Positions 26,801 through 44,500 of a DNA stretch of 64,000 nucleotides are shown here, one piece after another. The notes under the pieces are model-generated. The model ran no database searches. It was not told the origin of the DNA and saw nothing but the letters and a program-made list of their open reading frames with translations. This DNA is from Setaria digitata (Eukaryota > Nematoda > Chromadorea > Rhabditida > Setariidae), in assembly GCA_003640385.1 (NCBI GenBank), contig RCAB01000158.1, positions 1 through 64,000 of the forward strand, in the 5' to 3' direction. A program made the position numbers and the translations under genes. Positions within the stretch are counted from its first letter, which is position 1. Each line of letters opens with the position of its first letter.

Positions 26801-26860
26801 CATCTACAGATGGATGAATCAAAATTTGTTTCACAAATTATTAATAAATTCTTGAAATAA
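23829..26860 (+). CDS. ppt-1: Palmitoyl-protein thioesterase 1
   Basis: Eight exons: 23829-23985, 24477-24586, 24669-24796, 25244-25414, 25610-25700, 25830-25928, 26399-26470, 26735-26860; 317 residues (human PPT1 is 306). The N-terminus is a signal peptide ([14 protein letters not shown]). [15 protein letters not shown] is the family's oxyanion-loop region. The triad maps to Ser126 in GFSQG, Asp243 in LNDT (also an N-glycosylation sequon, as at human N232/D233) and His299 in [14 protein letters not shown] and [10 protein letters not shown] are further family blocks. The enzyme removes palmitate from S-acylated proteins in the lysosome; loss of human PPT1 causes infantile neuronal ceroid lipofuscinosis. 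Intron 4 ends in AAG; the other nearby AG would bring in a stop. AATAAA overlaps the stop codon at 26856-26861. Confidence 0.93.
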
Positions 26861-26861
26861 A

Positions 26862-28589
26862 TTTTTTTTTTTTTTATTTGAAAAGTTTTAAACAATTAAA
26901 AGATTCATTTCTATACAACAAAAACTATTTCCATATTATTATTATTATTATTTTTTCTCGCACTAAAAACGATTGATACTGTTTGAGTGTCAATATACAA
27001 ACAATATTCTCATTCACAGACTTGTTTTTGGATTCTCGTCTTCAGATTCATGTCTTTGGATTCATATCATCGAATTTATATTTTGAGTGAGAATCATGTC
27101 TGCATGTGTTCCGATTCATCTCTTTAGATCCATAACTTCAGATTCATATCGTCGGATTCATGTCTTTGCATTTATGTTTTTGAATTCAAATACTTTAGAT
27201 TCATTTAAAAGAGATAAGAAAACTTTTGGAAGGAATGATGAATTCATGGTGAAAGATGATGGTATAACGAAATGCGACATCAGCTGATTTGTCCTCATAA
27301 GTCGAATGACACAGGTAGTGAAAAGTACGGCTGTCAAGATTATTGCTGTCCTTGGTACCATTTGCATGAGACCTCAGTTGATTGTCTTCCGTATAATACA
27401 TCTCTCAGGATGTTTCATTTGACCTTCAAACTTTTCTCTCTTTTGTAATATGTCATCCTTTGATACAATAAAAGACAACAAAATGCTTTCATTTATTTCA
27501 TTGGCATCCGCTTCGAAATTTCCTCAGAACTAAAAATATCTTTATGATTGAAATATCTTCACTGATCAATTTGCATCATCGATTAAGTCGGTAGCTATGG
27601 AATGTCTTAGAGATTAGCTTTTATTCTTCTTTTTTTTTTTTTTTTTGAATTAGATGAACTATGGCATTAACTTGAATTAATTAATATTATTTATTAGTAT
27701 TATTAGTAGCCAAAATTAGATATTTAAATATTCAAGAAATTAGATAACAAGACTCAGAATTAGGATACACTATAAATCATAAGTTTTTTTTTTTTTGCCA
27801 TTTATCCATTATTATTATCATTATCAACATCATCATTATTATTATCATCATCAATATCCTTGGAATGGATGTAAAAACCGGTTATCGGTTATTAATTTCC
27901 AGTTCTTCCCTTCTAGTTCCAACGATGTCATTTCAGAAGAGTGCTACTGAAATGATGCTTTTATTCATAAGTGATACATGTCGAAACTTGCCGTTTCATT
28001 CAACCAGCCTTTTTTTTTTTTCTCTCTCTCTAACCAAATCGATTTTCTTTTTTTTTTTAAATTGATTTAAGTCAAATTTTATCATTTAATTTTTTTTTTT
28101 TTTTTTTTTTTATAATTTCGTTTAATCTGTTGAAAAATGAAATATGTCTTTTTTTTTCCTTTTTGATTTTTCAATTTTAATTAATCTCACTCAATGCAGT
28201 TATTTCTTTAAATTTTGTAATAAAAATTTAAACTTTCTAATTTATGCAGCTATTTTTATGTGTAATATGATATTTTAATATTTTCTTTATTAAATCAAAT
28301 TATTGGAAAAGCAAACAAACAAAACTTTCATCCGAAATGTTTTCTATGAAATTAAATTAAACAACCGATTTGCGTTTTTTTTTTTTTTTTCTTTTCTCAT
28401 GAAATGTTTGTTAATTACTTAAAAAAAAAAAAAAAAAAAAATTGAAATAAATTTTATTTTGAGCAGCATTTTTCGATCACAAGAAAATGACTTTTTTTTG
28501 GTCAGACCATTAATGGAAGAATCATTTGTATTCACTAAAATTTTTTCACTGAACTACATTTTTCACTCCGTTTGATTTTATCTGTTGAA

Positions 28590-28634
<45 letters not shown>
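26862..28634. other. Intergenic, no gene seen
   Basis: About 1.8 kb. It contains a degenerate GATTCAT-type repeat (27030-27205) and long A/T runs, including a 30+ A tract at 28590-28620 immediately before the next start codon. A short frame at 27865-28065 ends in homopolymer-coded residues and is not supported. Confidence 0.5.
27030..27205. repeat. Degenerate tandem GATTCATRTCTTTG-like repeat
   Basis: GATTCAT recurs about every 15-30 bases with variants (GATTCATGTCTTTG, GATTCATATCATCG, GATTCATATCGTCG). Old and diverged. Confidence 0.55.
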
Positions 28635-30812
28635 ATGTCTGAAAAGTTATTTGGTGGCAACTACACAGTCGCACAGGTGACAGTGTTAATTATAATTGCA
28701 ATTCTTATCACTTTATCACTGGTGATAGCATTAAATTGTTGCATAGAATGCTGTTACAAAGGTTCAAATAATTTGCAAAAATGCGATGAAGAAGATGAGC
28801 GATTTTTTGATAAAGGTGATTATTTGGATATTAGAATTGGAAATGATAAAATTAAAATTGAATTGTTATTTTTCCTTAGAATCGTAATTTTCTCAAATTT
28901 TGCTAAAATCAAAAAAGAAGAGAGGACGTTCTGAATCACATATCCAATTAAGTTTTTTTAATTACATAATTTATTGTCTCCCTTTTCTGTTATTTTTCAT
29001 CTGTTTTAACAACTCACATATTTTATTTTTTATTCATTTATTTTTTCTTAAGACATAAATTAGTCTAATCACAATCTCTTTAACAAAAACAAGAAGCTCA
29101 CCTAACATTTGCTAATTTCTGCATATATTTTTCCACTTTTAATTTTTTTTTTTTATGATTAGCAATTTTCAAACTGTTAAAAGATATTTCGAATTTAAAA
29201 GTTGAAAAATAACACACTAGACATTTTTTTTTTTAAGCTAGCTAGTTAGCTTGTTAGCTAGCTTCGATCAATTTTGAGATTTCTGTTGCAGAATATTATG
29301 ATGAGATTTGTACATTACTTTATCGGCACAATCAAATGGAAATGAAGCAAATAGAAGAAGATTTGAAAGTGAGACGAAAAATTGAGGTTTCTGTTTGTTT
29401 TTTTTTTTTTTTTTTTCATTTCTTCAATTTCCAATTCTTAAAAAAAAAGTTTACCGTTAAATGAGTGCAAACTTTGCTATTCATTTTTTTTTTTTTTTTT
29501 TAGCTTATCTCCAGTACTAAAATGATGAAAAATCTTTCATTTTTTCATTTGTTTAAAAGTTTTGAATTAAAATTTTGAATGTGTTTTGGAACATATTTTA
29601 GCCCACCATTCATGGAGAACCGATAAAGCAGGTAAGGATGATGGATCAGGAAGGAAGCAAGTCCGGAAGGCTCTTTCTCTCCAAGGATGATTTAGAGAAA
29701 TTCAAAATTGATCATAATGTTGAGGTTTGTTCTCGATTGGTTATCGCAATTAATGCCGCAATTTCAATTCAATCTCGAATTCCAATATTGCACCTATATT
29801 GAAATACTAATAGGCAAAGCTAATGCTAGTACTAACGCTCGAATATTAAATTAGTAACACATAGAACGAACACTAATACACGATTACACGATTACTAATA
29901 CTTATTTTGACATTAGTACCACTAAAATGCTAATACTAATAGTTAAAAATACTAAAATACTAATTCATAAAATCACTGCTAATACCAGCGCTAATACTAA
30001 TCTAATATTAGTATTAATGCCAATACAATATATTGCAACTATAAAAGTAATATGAAATGAAAAATAGTAATGCATAAGTGCTAAAATATCAATACATAAA
30101 CTAGGACAATATTACAACTATAAAAGTAAATGCATTAAGATATTTATTTGATATTAGGCTTTTGGCCAAAAGATTTTAGTGTTACTATGTAGCAGTTTCA
30201 GACTGTGGAGAACGATCAAAAACAGTGCCAAAATTTCAAATAACATTTTGAAATTTATAAATCTGTTTCTAATTTTGTTTCTTTCAAAATTTGCTCGCAT
30301 ACTTTTTTTCATTTAAGATAATGTGAATAATGGTATTTTATGATGATGAACTAAATCATTCGGTCATTGGGAGAATTACACCTGTTATGTGAGAGTTTTG
30401 TCAAAAAGCTATGAAATTTTGCTAAGTTTAAAAAAATGCAATTTAGTTCTAGATCAAAGACAAAACAGTAGCAATGACTGATAAGCGAAGAACTTGGATT
30501 GGAATAGAGGATGAAGGAAAATTTGAACCAGTTCAAATGCCAGTTGTTGTCGCAAGCCAAGGAATAGAAATAATGTAGGAAAATAATATTACTTGCTGTA
30601 AAAAAAAAAAAAAAAAAAGAAACTTTTTTTGAGTCTTTTCAAAATAATTTTAAAATTTAAAATTGTAAAAAAGTTCACTAATAATCGGATAGGATTATTT
30701 AGCAATAGCTTTTCAATGCATTAATCTGATCACTAATCATTACATTAATTTGCCGGTAAATTTCAGGAATACTTCTGCCAAAGAATTAGCTGCACAAGAA
30801 ACAACCGTATAA
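28635..30812 (+). CDS. Unrecognised small single-pass membrane protein
   Basis: Five exons fit in phase: 28635-28815, 29292-29386, 29602-29724, 30453-30574, 30767-30812; 188 residues. I do not recognise the family. A short N-terminus carries an N-glycosylation sequon (Asn9-Tyr-Thr). One membrane segment follows (about 15-33), then a Cys cluster CCIECC (35-40) suited to palmitoylation, then an acidic stretch (CDEEDERFFDKE), a charged helical region (HNQMEMKQIEEDLKVRRKIE) and a tail. This suggests a signal-anchor protein with the long C-terminal part in the cytosol. The final exon adds a tail ending ETTV, a possible class I PDZ ligand. If the last intron is not spliced, translation stops at TAG 30576-30578 after GIEIM. 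The exons are supported by phase and acceptors (CAG, TAG, TAG, CAG), not by homology. Confidence 0.6.
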
Positions 30813-31890
30813 CATTCAGATCTTTCCGGAATCTTCGCAAATATTAGAAACAAACATCGCTGGATTTACTTATTCATTTACTTTTTGTTAATTAATGAGA
30901 TAATGATTCTTTGCGAAACTATGGAAATATATGAAATGACAACAAATCTAAGCCTTTTACATTTACAGATCTTCAGAATAATCTGAAAAGGATCACTTAT
31001 ACTTCGATATACTCCAAGTAGTCTAATTACACTTCAGTTATTAAATCATAGCACTTATTGTTGAGAAAAATTCTCCGCACCTCAGTGTCTCAAAGTTTTA
31101 TCTTAAAAAAGAGTAGAATTAAAAACTCATAAGGTCAGAGGATCATATCTAAGTTTAGGAGGATTAATTAACAGTGCATCTAATTGGTACCTTGTGAAGA
31201 TGACCTGTAATTGAGTAAATTTAGTTGCTGAGGCAGAAATTTTAGTGATAATAAGATAATGAGATTGCATTATGTTGTGATAATGATAACATTCAGCCTC
31301 TGATCTCTTTGAAACAAATTAATTAATAAATGAATAAAGTTGAGATAAAATGCATTCATTGATCCAATATGAAACATCTACCGTGCTTCTGGAAATGGCA
31401 GAATCTGAAGGTATGCCATTTCGAAGACTTCAGCATTTGATTTTAGTCTTCCTGAGAGATCCCGGCTCAAATCGGTCGATGTTCGTGTCAAAGTTCTTAA
31501 GCAATATACTGGATTATTTCTCCATCCCGACTTTTCCAATCTCCCTTCGAAACCTTCGTACAGTATAGCTGACCGGAAATCAATCTCCGGAAAATTCACC
31601 CATATAAACGCAGGAGTAGTATGAACAGCTACAAACGGGATGTGAGAGAGAGCTGTGGTACTTTAGTGCTGTAATAGCCGGGTGAAGATCTTGAGGTGAT
31701 AATACCGTAGAAGTTTAGTTGATGAGTGATGGGAGGTTGATATAGTTTTGTATCTGCTTTTGTGGTGTGTGGTGATGGCTCTTTCGTTCTTGGGATCTCC
31801 TGATGGTTCACTTGGCCATGTCTTACTTTCGGTTACCGGTAGTTCGCGGGGTTTGTTTTCCTCCATAGCATGATGTATTCGTACTGTTGT
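30813..31890. other. Intergenic / upstream region of mtHsp70
   Basis: About 1.1 kb. From about 31340 the GC content rises above the surroundings, and short open frames on both strands (for example 31350-31568 +, 31663-31866 -) are side effects of that; none shows a family motif. GGAAAATTCA at 31589-31598 is a two-unit heat-shock-element-like site (GAA-nn-TTC), about 315 bases before the Hsp70 ATG. A single such pair is weak evidence. Confidence 0.4.
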
Positions 31891-31913
31891 ACAGGTGGGA
31901 AGAAACAGTGAGA

Positions 31914-36409
<4,496 letters not shown>

Positions 36410-38300
36410 GAAATCGAGTTTTATTTAAGTTTCTGTTGTTCCAGTTGTTTTATGGTAATTGAGTTGTGCATTACTCAATTTCTTGACACTGTATTGCGCT
36501 AGAAAAATTTCTGGGCCTCTCCTCAACATTTTTTGATTTGATTAGTACAGCTAGTTAGCTGCATGCAAAAAGCTTTGAGACATTTTCTGTTGTAGATCTT
36601 TGGGTCTCTTTGAGAACAATTTTGAACTAGTTTCATTTTCCTTGTTTCCTTAATATTTTGTTGAAACTTTCTTTAATCTACGTTGAAAATTTGTGGTCGG
36701 AATACAGGCATATTTCTTTTATTAATTTTTAAAATTTTGTTTTAAATATGTCTCTGTGAAACGCCGCATAAAAGCTATAATATTTTTTATTTTGGGAGAA
36801 ACAAAGCGGAAAATGATGTTTGAATTTGGTGCGTTATTTTGGAGTTCGAATGCATTTTTGTTTTCTAATACATAGTTTTAAAGGTAATCTAGATGGATAG
36901 TTCTGGATATTTGAAGCTGATTTGGTGGAGGCTTATTTGTGTTCTTTTCACTCCGAGGATATTCAATTTTTGAAAATTCAGAACTGGATAAATAAAAGTT
37001 TTTCCCGCAAGATAAATTGGTTTACATGTTATCAGTGTTACAAGTGTGAAATCCATTTAGAAACGCGAATATTTTTTGTGGGCATTACTAGCGCAATTTA
37101 TTATCACATTGTTTGTGGAAGTGCATGATTGATTCAGCGATGTGGTCTTGCTTCATTTGCTAGAGTTGGTGATGAGCTTGACTGGAAGCTATTTCATAGT
37201 TGAAGTTCAGAGAAGTGCAGAGATTATGATTATTTCCGATTCATCGTATGTGTAATGTTTTGATAATGCTATGATAATAACATGGGGCGGTTAGGTTGTT
37301 CATAAATATTCTCAGAAATGCCAAGTAGCAATCTGCTAATGAGGTTGTGCTAGTGAGCTGTGTTTATTTTGTTCAATGTTTAATTTTATTAGCCGGAGTT
37401 ATTTTCTGGCTTATGGTATATATATTACTAATTAACTGGAATTCATCATATTTTAATAGCTAAATGTTGCGTTTATTATAATTATTATTATTTTTTTATT
37501 ATTATTAATTGAATGCTCCCCTGTTTAGTTATTATTTCGATCATACAAATAACAAGCATTTTTTCGCATCTTTGAAAAATTTCAAGAAATAGTTTAGTCC
37601 TATTTCTCAACTTTTAATCTTCACTGCATTTATGCGTTACTGAGAATGCTGGTTTGTCAAAAAAAAAAAAAAAAAAAAATTCTTTTTTTGGAATTAGAAA
37701 GGTGCAATTATGAAGTTTTTTCCAACAAGACACTCTAGGAAAAACGAACGAATGGTTGGGTAATCAGGTCATTCATAAGTGTATTTTTGCATGTACTTTT
37801 AATTAGCAATGGAATTTTCAAAGAAGGAAAAGTTATATTTTATTTTTTTTTGTTCCTTTAAGCAATTTAATTACTTCTCTTGTAGTTTTCAATGCCATAA
37901 TTCCAATTATGATTGATTTAAACTTTAAAACAGAACTAACTATCAAGTATTTTAACCGAAACTAAGAGAAGTCACAAAATCTAGTTGATCGAAGCTTTTT
38001 TATTCAAACAAATACTCTCTTCCCAGATATTTATCTTATCAGCTAACAATGATCAATAGTTAGTAAGTTTTATTCTCACATTCCAAAAACACTATCTCAT
38101 CAGTGTTATCTTTTTTTTTTTTTTTAATTATCACCTTTTTTTTCACTTCATTTCTGAAAAATTATTTTTCAAGAAGAGAGAACTGTACATCATTTATCAC
38201 AATAGAGCAATTATTTAATTATCATTCTTTCTACTTCAATCTTGTAAAAAAAAAAAAAAATGTACTCAAATTCTTTAAGTGAAATAATATTTCGAATGAT
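36410..38300. other. Convergent intergenic region
   Basis: About 1.9 kb between the stops of mtHsp70 (+) and the MoeA gene (-), so it holds both 3' UTRs. The open frame at 36922-37128 has no recognisable motif. No other gene was seen. Confidence 0.55.
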
Positions 38301-41300
38301 TTATAATCGACCGATTACAATTGCATCAATTATTTCATCTTTTTGTACTGTTGATTTAGCATCCGTATATGCCGGCAATTTTAGCAATAAATTAGCACTT
38401 CGTACAGATAGCAATCTGGAGCTCATTTGCTCTTTTTCTAAGCAAATTGCTCTAGGTAAATTTCCCGGATCAGGTTTTAGACAGGCTCGTCGATATTCCG
38501 GTCGTTGATCCAAATTTATTGTTTCACATAACTGCAAATTCAAATTTACTTAGGAATTACAATTAACTATCAAATTTAAATTTGCTATTAAATATTAAAA
38601 AATGCAATCAAAAATTGCTAATAGTAAAATGTTTACATTGTATTGTTGAAAATTTTGCTAGATTTTATATGAAAATCTTTTACACTTTTCATTTTGCTAA
38701 TTTCATTTTTGAAAATTTGAAAAATGATAAATACCCGAACACTGATAATTGTTTGCTGATAATGTTCCCATCCGGCCATCTTCTTTAGTGTAGGTAATAG
38801 GAACAACTGTGCCGTAACATACGTTGATACAGGATTTCCCGGGAGTGCAAAAACTAATTTTACTACGCCATTCCATTTTCCATAAGCGAAAGTAGTTGGC
38901 AAGCCAGGCTTCATCATTACTCTACCGAATTTTATCGTGAAATTTAACTGTTCTTGGAGTACATCTTTTAGATAGTCCTTAAAAAAAAAAAAAAAAAAAA
39001 TAACACTTATTCAACTATGATTTTTTTTTTTTCATTGGGAAATGATACAATAATTGCGCAAAAAAAGATCGTTATCTTGTTATCAATATCTTTTTATTAT
39101 AGCCATCAGAATGACTGTTATCACAATCTTTCATCTCTCTTTAATAATAACGGTCCATATATGCTTCGTTCTTTCACTTTCAAATGATCTCTTTTATACG
39201 AGTAAATTGCATTTGTACAGTTGTCATTTCGAATGAAATTATCATTTTATCATTTTAAATATAAAAAATGGATTTCTTACCTTTTCACCCATTGAAACAC
39301 CACCTGAGCAAACGACAACATCGGCCAATGTTAGTGCTGCTTTTAGTCCTTCTTCTAATTTTTCCTTCCTCAAATAGTAACAATTCGTTATCAAATCATT
39401 TTTTTTTTTTTTTTTCAAAAAATTTCCTATTTATTTTCATTTGCAAAGAAAGCAAAATTCTAAATTTAAATCTAACTTATCTGGCAAAATACCAATATCA
39501 ATATGCTTGAAATTATTTTCTCGTAGCAAAGCAATAAGCTGTGGACGATTTGTATCTCGTACTGATCCCAGTGGACAAACATTTGATCCGCTATCAATTA
39601 CCTTCAATTTTTCATTACTATTTCAGTTTAAATTTTTGTTAAAAAAAAAAAAAAAATAAAATAAATAATCATTTTCTATTTGAACTTACTTCATGACCTG
39701 TTGAAATTACAGCTACTTTGATTTTTCGAAATATTTTTACGAATTTTCTTTCTGATGCTGCTAAGATTCCAATTTCAGCTGCACCCAGAACACATCCTTT
39801 TAGAAGCAAAATTTCTCCCAATTTTATATCACAACCAATTTCTCTGCATATTTGAAGTTAAAATTACTAGTCTTTAAAAAAAGATCTTCAAATTTTGCCT
39901 TATTTTTGATTAGATTAAGAATTAATCTAATGAAGAATTTTTCTTTTTTTTTTTTTCATTTATTTTTGAATCCATTTCTATTATGATATTTTATTTTTTG
40001 TTTAGCAATTTTTCCTGCAATATTTAAAGCACACTTAACCTTAACGATCAATTTGCTATATGTTTAAGAGAATATCAATTAACCTGATATCTTGTCCCAT
40101 TTTCGGTTCACTCAAAATCTCTACTGTAATCTCTTCAAAATTCTGAAAATTGATTTTTTTTTTTTTTTTTTTCAAAAAACAGTTACAATTCTGTAGGCTA
40201 AAATTATCTAAATTTAATTGATAATAATGACAAAATTTGATAGTTTAGTTAGCAGAGACATGATAGATAATTCCAACTAACTAACATTATGCTCCACAAT
40301 TCGAGTATTTTCAATTTGTACTACTGCATCTGCACCATCTGGTACCATGGAACCTGAATAAGGAAAAGAAAAAAAATCAAACATCCAATCTATAAATTGA
40401 GAAATAAGTAATTAGCAAAATTCCTAAAATATATTTTAAAATTGCAAAAACTATCAGTAGAATCATTTCAATTTTCGAATAAATTCATTCAGTGTTTTAG
40501 ATATTTGTTCGTAGTCTAGATACTAATTAATCAAAGAAAGGTAATTTTCCACTGGTCGGAAAGTTTACTGTCAGATGGCCAGCGTTCAATTTAGTTTTTT
40601 TTTTTTTTTTTTTTTTAATTCAAACAATGAGTAAAATTTGTAAGATTAATTTCTAATTCTACTAAAAATACAACCTGTATTTACCCGGCATATAGTTCCG
40701 GATTGAAGAATACCCGAAGCTAATACACCAGCTGTTGTACCATTTACAACCTTTCGGGTACCTTTACCATCTGATGCTTCAAATAATAATTATGAAAAAA
40801 AAAAAATCTATGTTATTGTTATTTGAAGATGAATTATTATTTCAGTGTAGAAAATTATCTAGCGTAGTTAATTTTAATCTTTGGCTAGATAGGATAAAAC
40901 TATCATGAACTATCTTAAATCATCTTTAAATGTTCAATTTTTTTTTTTTGTTTTGTAAAGTTTCAAGTAAATAAATTTAAAAAGTTGAGCATTTTTTGAA
41001 TACTAACCTATGACAGCATATCCATCTTTGATAGATGTACGCACTTCCGGATGCGCTTTTGTCGCGATTATATTTTCCGCCAAAATATCTCCTGAATTTG
41101 TAAATTTCGAAAGAGAAATTAGGAAATGTTTTCTTCTTAACTGCTACTAAAATAAAAAAAAAAAAAGAAAGATATTTATAAAATACACTAAAAAGAAAGA
41201 AAGAAAAAGATCAATTTAGTAAATATTTAGATAAATTAAGTCTCTTTATAATTGTACAAAATATATTTCAGCCCAGTCTATTCATTATCATTAATAAATG

Positions 41301-41506
41301 CTGATAGTGTTAGAATGATTGGATTGATAATTCTGGATTAGTAGAAATATGTGCTTACCTGTTCTGATATCAGTGATAAGAACTGTTCGTGTTTCGCTTA
41401 TCGATGATCGGTGTTCTTCTATCATGCATATTGCTTCATCCACCGATACAGCGGGCCATACACTTTGACGTGAACGTCGAATAATTGTGCTTGTTTGCAC
41501 ACTCAT
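38301..41506 (-). CDS. moc-1: Molybdopterin molybdotransferase (MoeA / gephyrin E domain), frameshifted
   Basis: Ten exons on the minus strand, 5' to 3': 41506-41359, 41091-41008, 40776-40675, 40353-40286, 40142-40084, 39843-39690, 39601-39477, 39368-39281, 38978-38735, 38531-38301. About 433 residues if the frameshift is ignored. Landmarks: [15 protein letters not shown] (Asp72 corresponds to the catalytic Asp of MoeA), [90 protein letters not shown] and RPEYRRA. The enzyme inserts molybdate into adenylylated molybdopterin in the cytosol. No G (MogA) domain lies upstream, unlike vertebrate gephyrin. In exon 9 an extra base around 38940-38943 breaks the frame between EQLN and FTIKFGRV. Three introns end in AAG and one in GAG. 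The symbol follows the C. elegans MoeA gene; the MoeA-like LIN-46 is an alternative. Confidence 0.88.
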
Positions 41507-44500
41507 CGATTTCTGATAATTTCGATCACTTTTTAATTTTCAACTTCATCATTTCACTAGCAACCGTATGCATAAATTGTAGATGGTATCATTTCAAGGT
41601 AATTCAAGAATAATCAGAAGGTTAATTCTTTTCTAACTTTTGCAAATTTCCCGAAGCTATTAGCAAATTTATTCTTGTCTTCTCTAATTTCTATCAGAAG
41701 AGCACTTAAGATTATGGCTGTGCTTAGATTATATAAGATGAAAAGTAAGCGAGGCTAAAAAAATTATCAATAATTTTGTTTTATTCCTTCCCTTCATCTA
41801 CTGCTCAAATTATTAGATTTTCTTGGCAGGCAGTAAAATTAAGAAATCAATTAGATTATTATCAAAATTATCAATAATTAATCGAAATTAAGCTTTGTTT
41901 TAATTTATAATTATTTGATAATTGTGATAATTGTTGGATGAATATCTTGATAGATGCATTTTGTTTATAATTGTACATTAGGAAATGATTTTTTTTTTTT
42001 GCTAATTAATTAAGATTATGAATGAAATACAATGCAGTAGCACAAATAATTATATCAGACCTTTGTTTGTCCGTGTAGACAAATAAAGTAGAAGGGAAAT
42101 TGTGGAGTGATAACGAAAGTGATAATGGAAGTAACTTTACAGTATTTTAGTGCAATTTAATTTGTTAATTGATAACGAGAAGAAAAAAAATGACAAACTT
42201 TTATCAATTCCGAATGCTATTTGTTCATTATTACTAAAATAATGAAAGTGAAGAAAAAAAAAAAAAAAAGATGTAGTGATAAAATAAATACATTCATAGA
42301 CAAATAGAATAGAGGAGAAATTGTGAAGTAAATTTTATAGAGTGATAACGAAAGTGATAATGAAAGTGATTATTATCACACACCACACACACACACANNN
42401 NNNNNNNNNNNNNNNNNNNNNNNNCACAGAGCTTGTGTCGCTGATCGATTTTTGTAATGATTGAAAATAAATTTCTTTCAGTTTCGTAGCTAGAAAAATT
42501 GTGTAAAAATCAGAGAACAGTAAAGATCATTGATGAATATGAATGATATAGTGATAAATGTTTATGGATAGAGATGAATTATGAAACGTTGACCTCGAAA
42601 AGGAAGGAAATTTTAATGCAATCCTTTGATATGATACCAGATCATTACTTATCACTTGATATAATCTTCTGAAACGACGAATCATTCCTTTCGCTGTGGC
42701 TTGTTGATAGACTAAAATTATATTTGTTAAATATGGAAAAAAAAAATTTTTTTCTTTTCAATTTCTTAATTTTATTCAAATTATTGTTTGCCTTATCAAA
42801 TGACAAAAGATAAATTGGTAGATAGGCAATTAAAAAAAAAAAAGCAAAAATAAAAATGGAAAAAACATTTTATTTGGTTTACATTTCAAAATATGTAAGT
42901 AGGCCAAACTGTAAACAAAACAACCATTGGTAACAAATTATTGATATAAATTTTAAGTTGAAAATAATTTTAATAAAATATTTTTATTAAGAAAAATTTT
43001 CTTTATGAAAATTGAGATGCTAAAAATTTTTATCATTTTTTTATTTTTTCTTTTTTAATTTTTCCTAGCACCTGATTGTCTTGTTCCTGAACAAATCTTG
43101 TTCAGTCTCTCTCTTTTTCTCCTTTCTAGTTTCTCGATAAAAAAAATAAAAAATCTTCATTCGAAATGTTTTGAGTGATCTTCTAAAAGCTATTTTTAAA
43201 TTTTGCAGTTGCTATGAGGAGAATATTTTAGGTACGAGAAGGAAGGAGATAACAGTAGGAAGTTGTCAACTTTAGTTCACTTCATTTATGCAAAATTAAA
43301 TTTTTCTATAAATTGAATTATCTAAAAAGATTGCAGAAATTGTTAACTAAGAAAGAGTCCTCCTCTACTAGGCTACATATTAAGACCGGAATTTATTTCT
43401 GCAACTTTTTCCTTTCAAAAGCAAACGAAATGATCATTTCCTAATTATTACTTAAATATTTCGTTCAAATATACTCCCAACAATAATAACATTTTTATTT
43501 TGAATTGAAAGTTTGATTCATAAAACCAGTTTGTTTCAGTTTTTCGAGAAATGTAAAGAATGTCGTGTGAAGAATAAATAATTTTGAAACAGGAGCAAAA
43601 TTAAAATAAACGCATTGACAGCTCAAATTACATCACGATAATCAGTTTATTCGAGATCAACAGTTCTTCATATCTTACGATTATTTTAGCAGTATCAAGC
43701 CGTGTATCAATAATCAGCATGGAAATACTTCAAAATATTCATCTTCTAATGAAATTTAGTAATTATAGACCTAAAATTGTTTGTTTCTAAAACTTATCAT
43801 TTTATTATTATCAGGTAGATTTTTTCACTTCTCGCTTATAAATATTTCAAATACTAAATGATTATTTGATAATTATTCTAAATTAGCTATTTGAAAATGA
43901 TAGATGAGTGGTGTTAAATATTTCATTAGTGCTTATCTAAGTTTCAGAACCCTATCAGGAGCTTATCATTTTTGCTATCTTTACGTAGATTGCCACTTAT
44001 TTGAACTGTCAATCATTCTAATTATCACTTTCTATATCAGAAAATAATGAATGAACAATGATTTTTGGTGGAATCACATATCACATTATCAATACCTTTC
44101 ATCACAGCTGATTCACCTGCCTTATCGTTCAAATCATTTCTCTTTTTATTGATTCCATTTCGCCACTATTTTGATATTTTTTTCTGTCTTTTTATTTATT
44201 TATTTTTTTTTCAACTTGTTGGTTTTGAAAATTCTATTGCAGTTGTTTATTAGCATTCTGAAAAGTATTTAAAATGATGCTACTGAATTCAGTCCTCATT
44301 CGAAGCACTGAAATTATATTTTTTTTCTTACACAATTAAGATATAATTTCATTGAAATCTTTTTTCAAACTTTACAGAAAGAAATTTGAATAATTGTCGA
44401 TCTAAAATTAATCGAGTTCCTTATCCTTTGACCTGAAATAAATTGCGAAAAGTTCACTGTTCTAAATTAATAAATTTGAGACAGTTTGCTCCTGATTTTG

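Noticed and set aside
36922..37128. 68-codon open frame after mtHsp70
   Set aside because: No motif, no acceptor-donor pairing, and it lies where 3' UTR is expected.
39268..39659. Plus-strand open frames over the MoeA gene
   Set aside because: They are antisense shadows of minus-strand exons 7 and 8.
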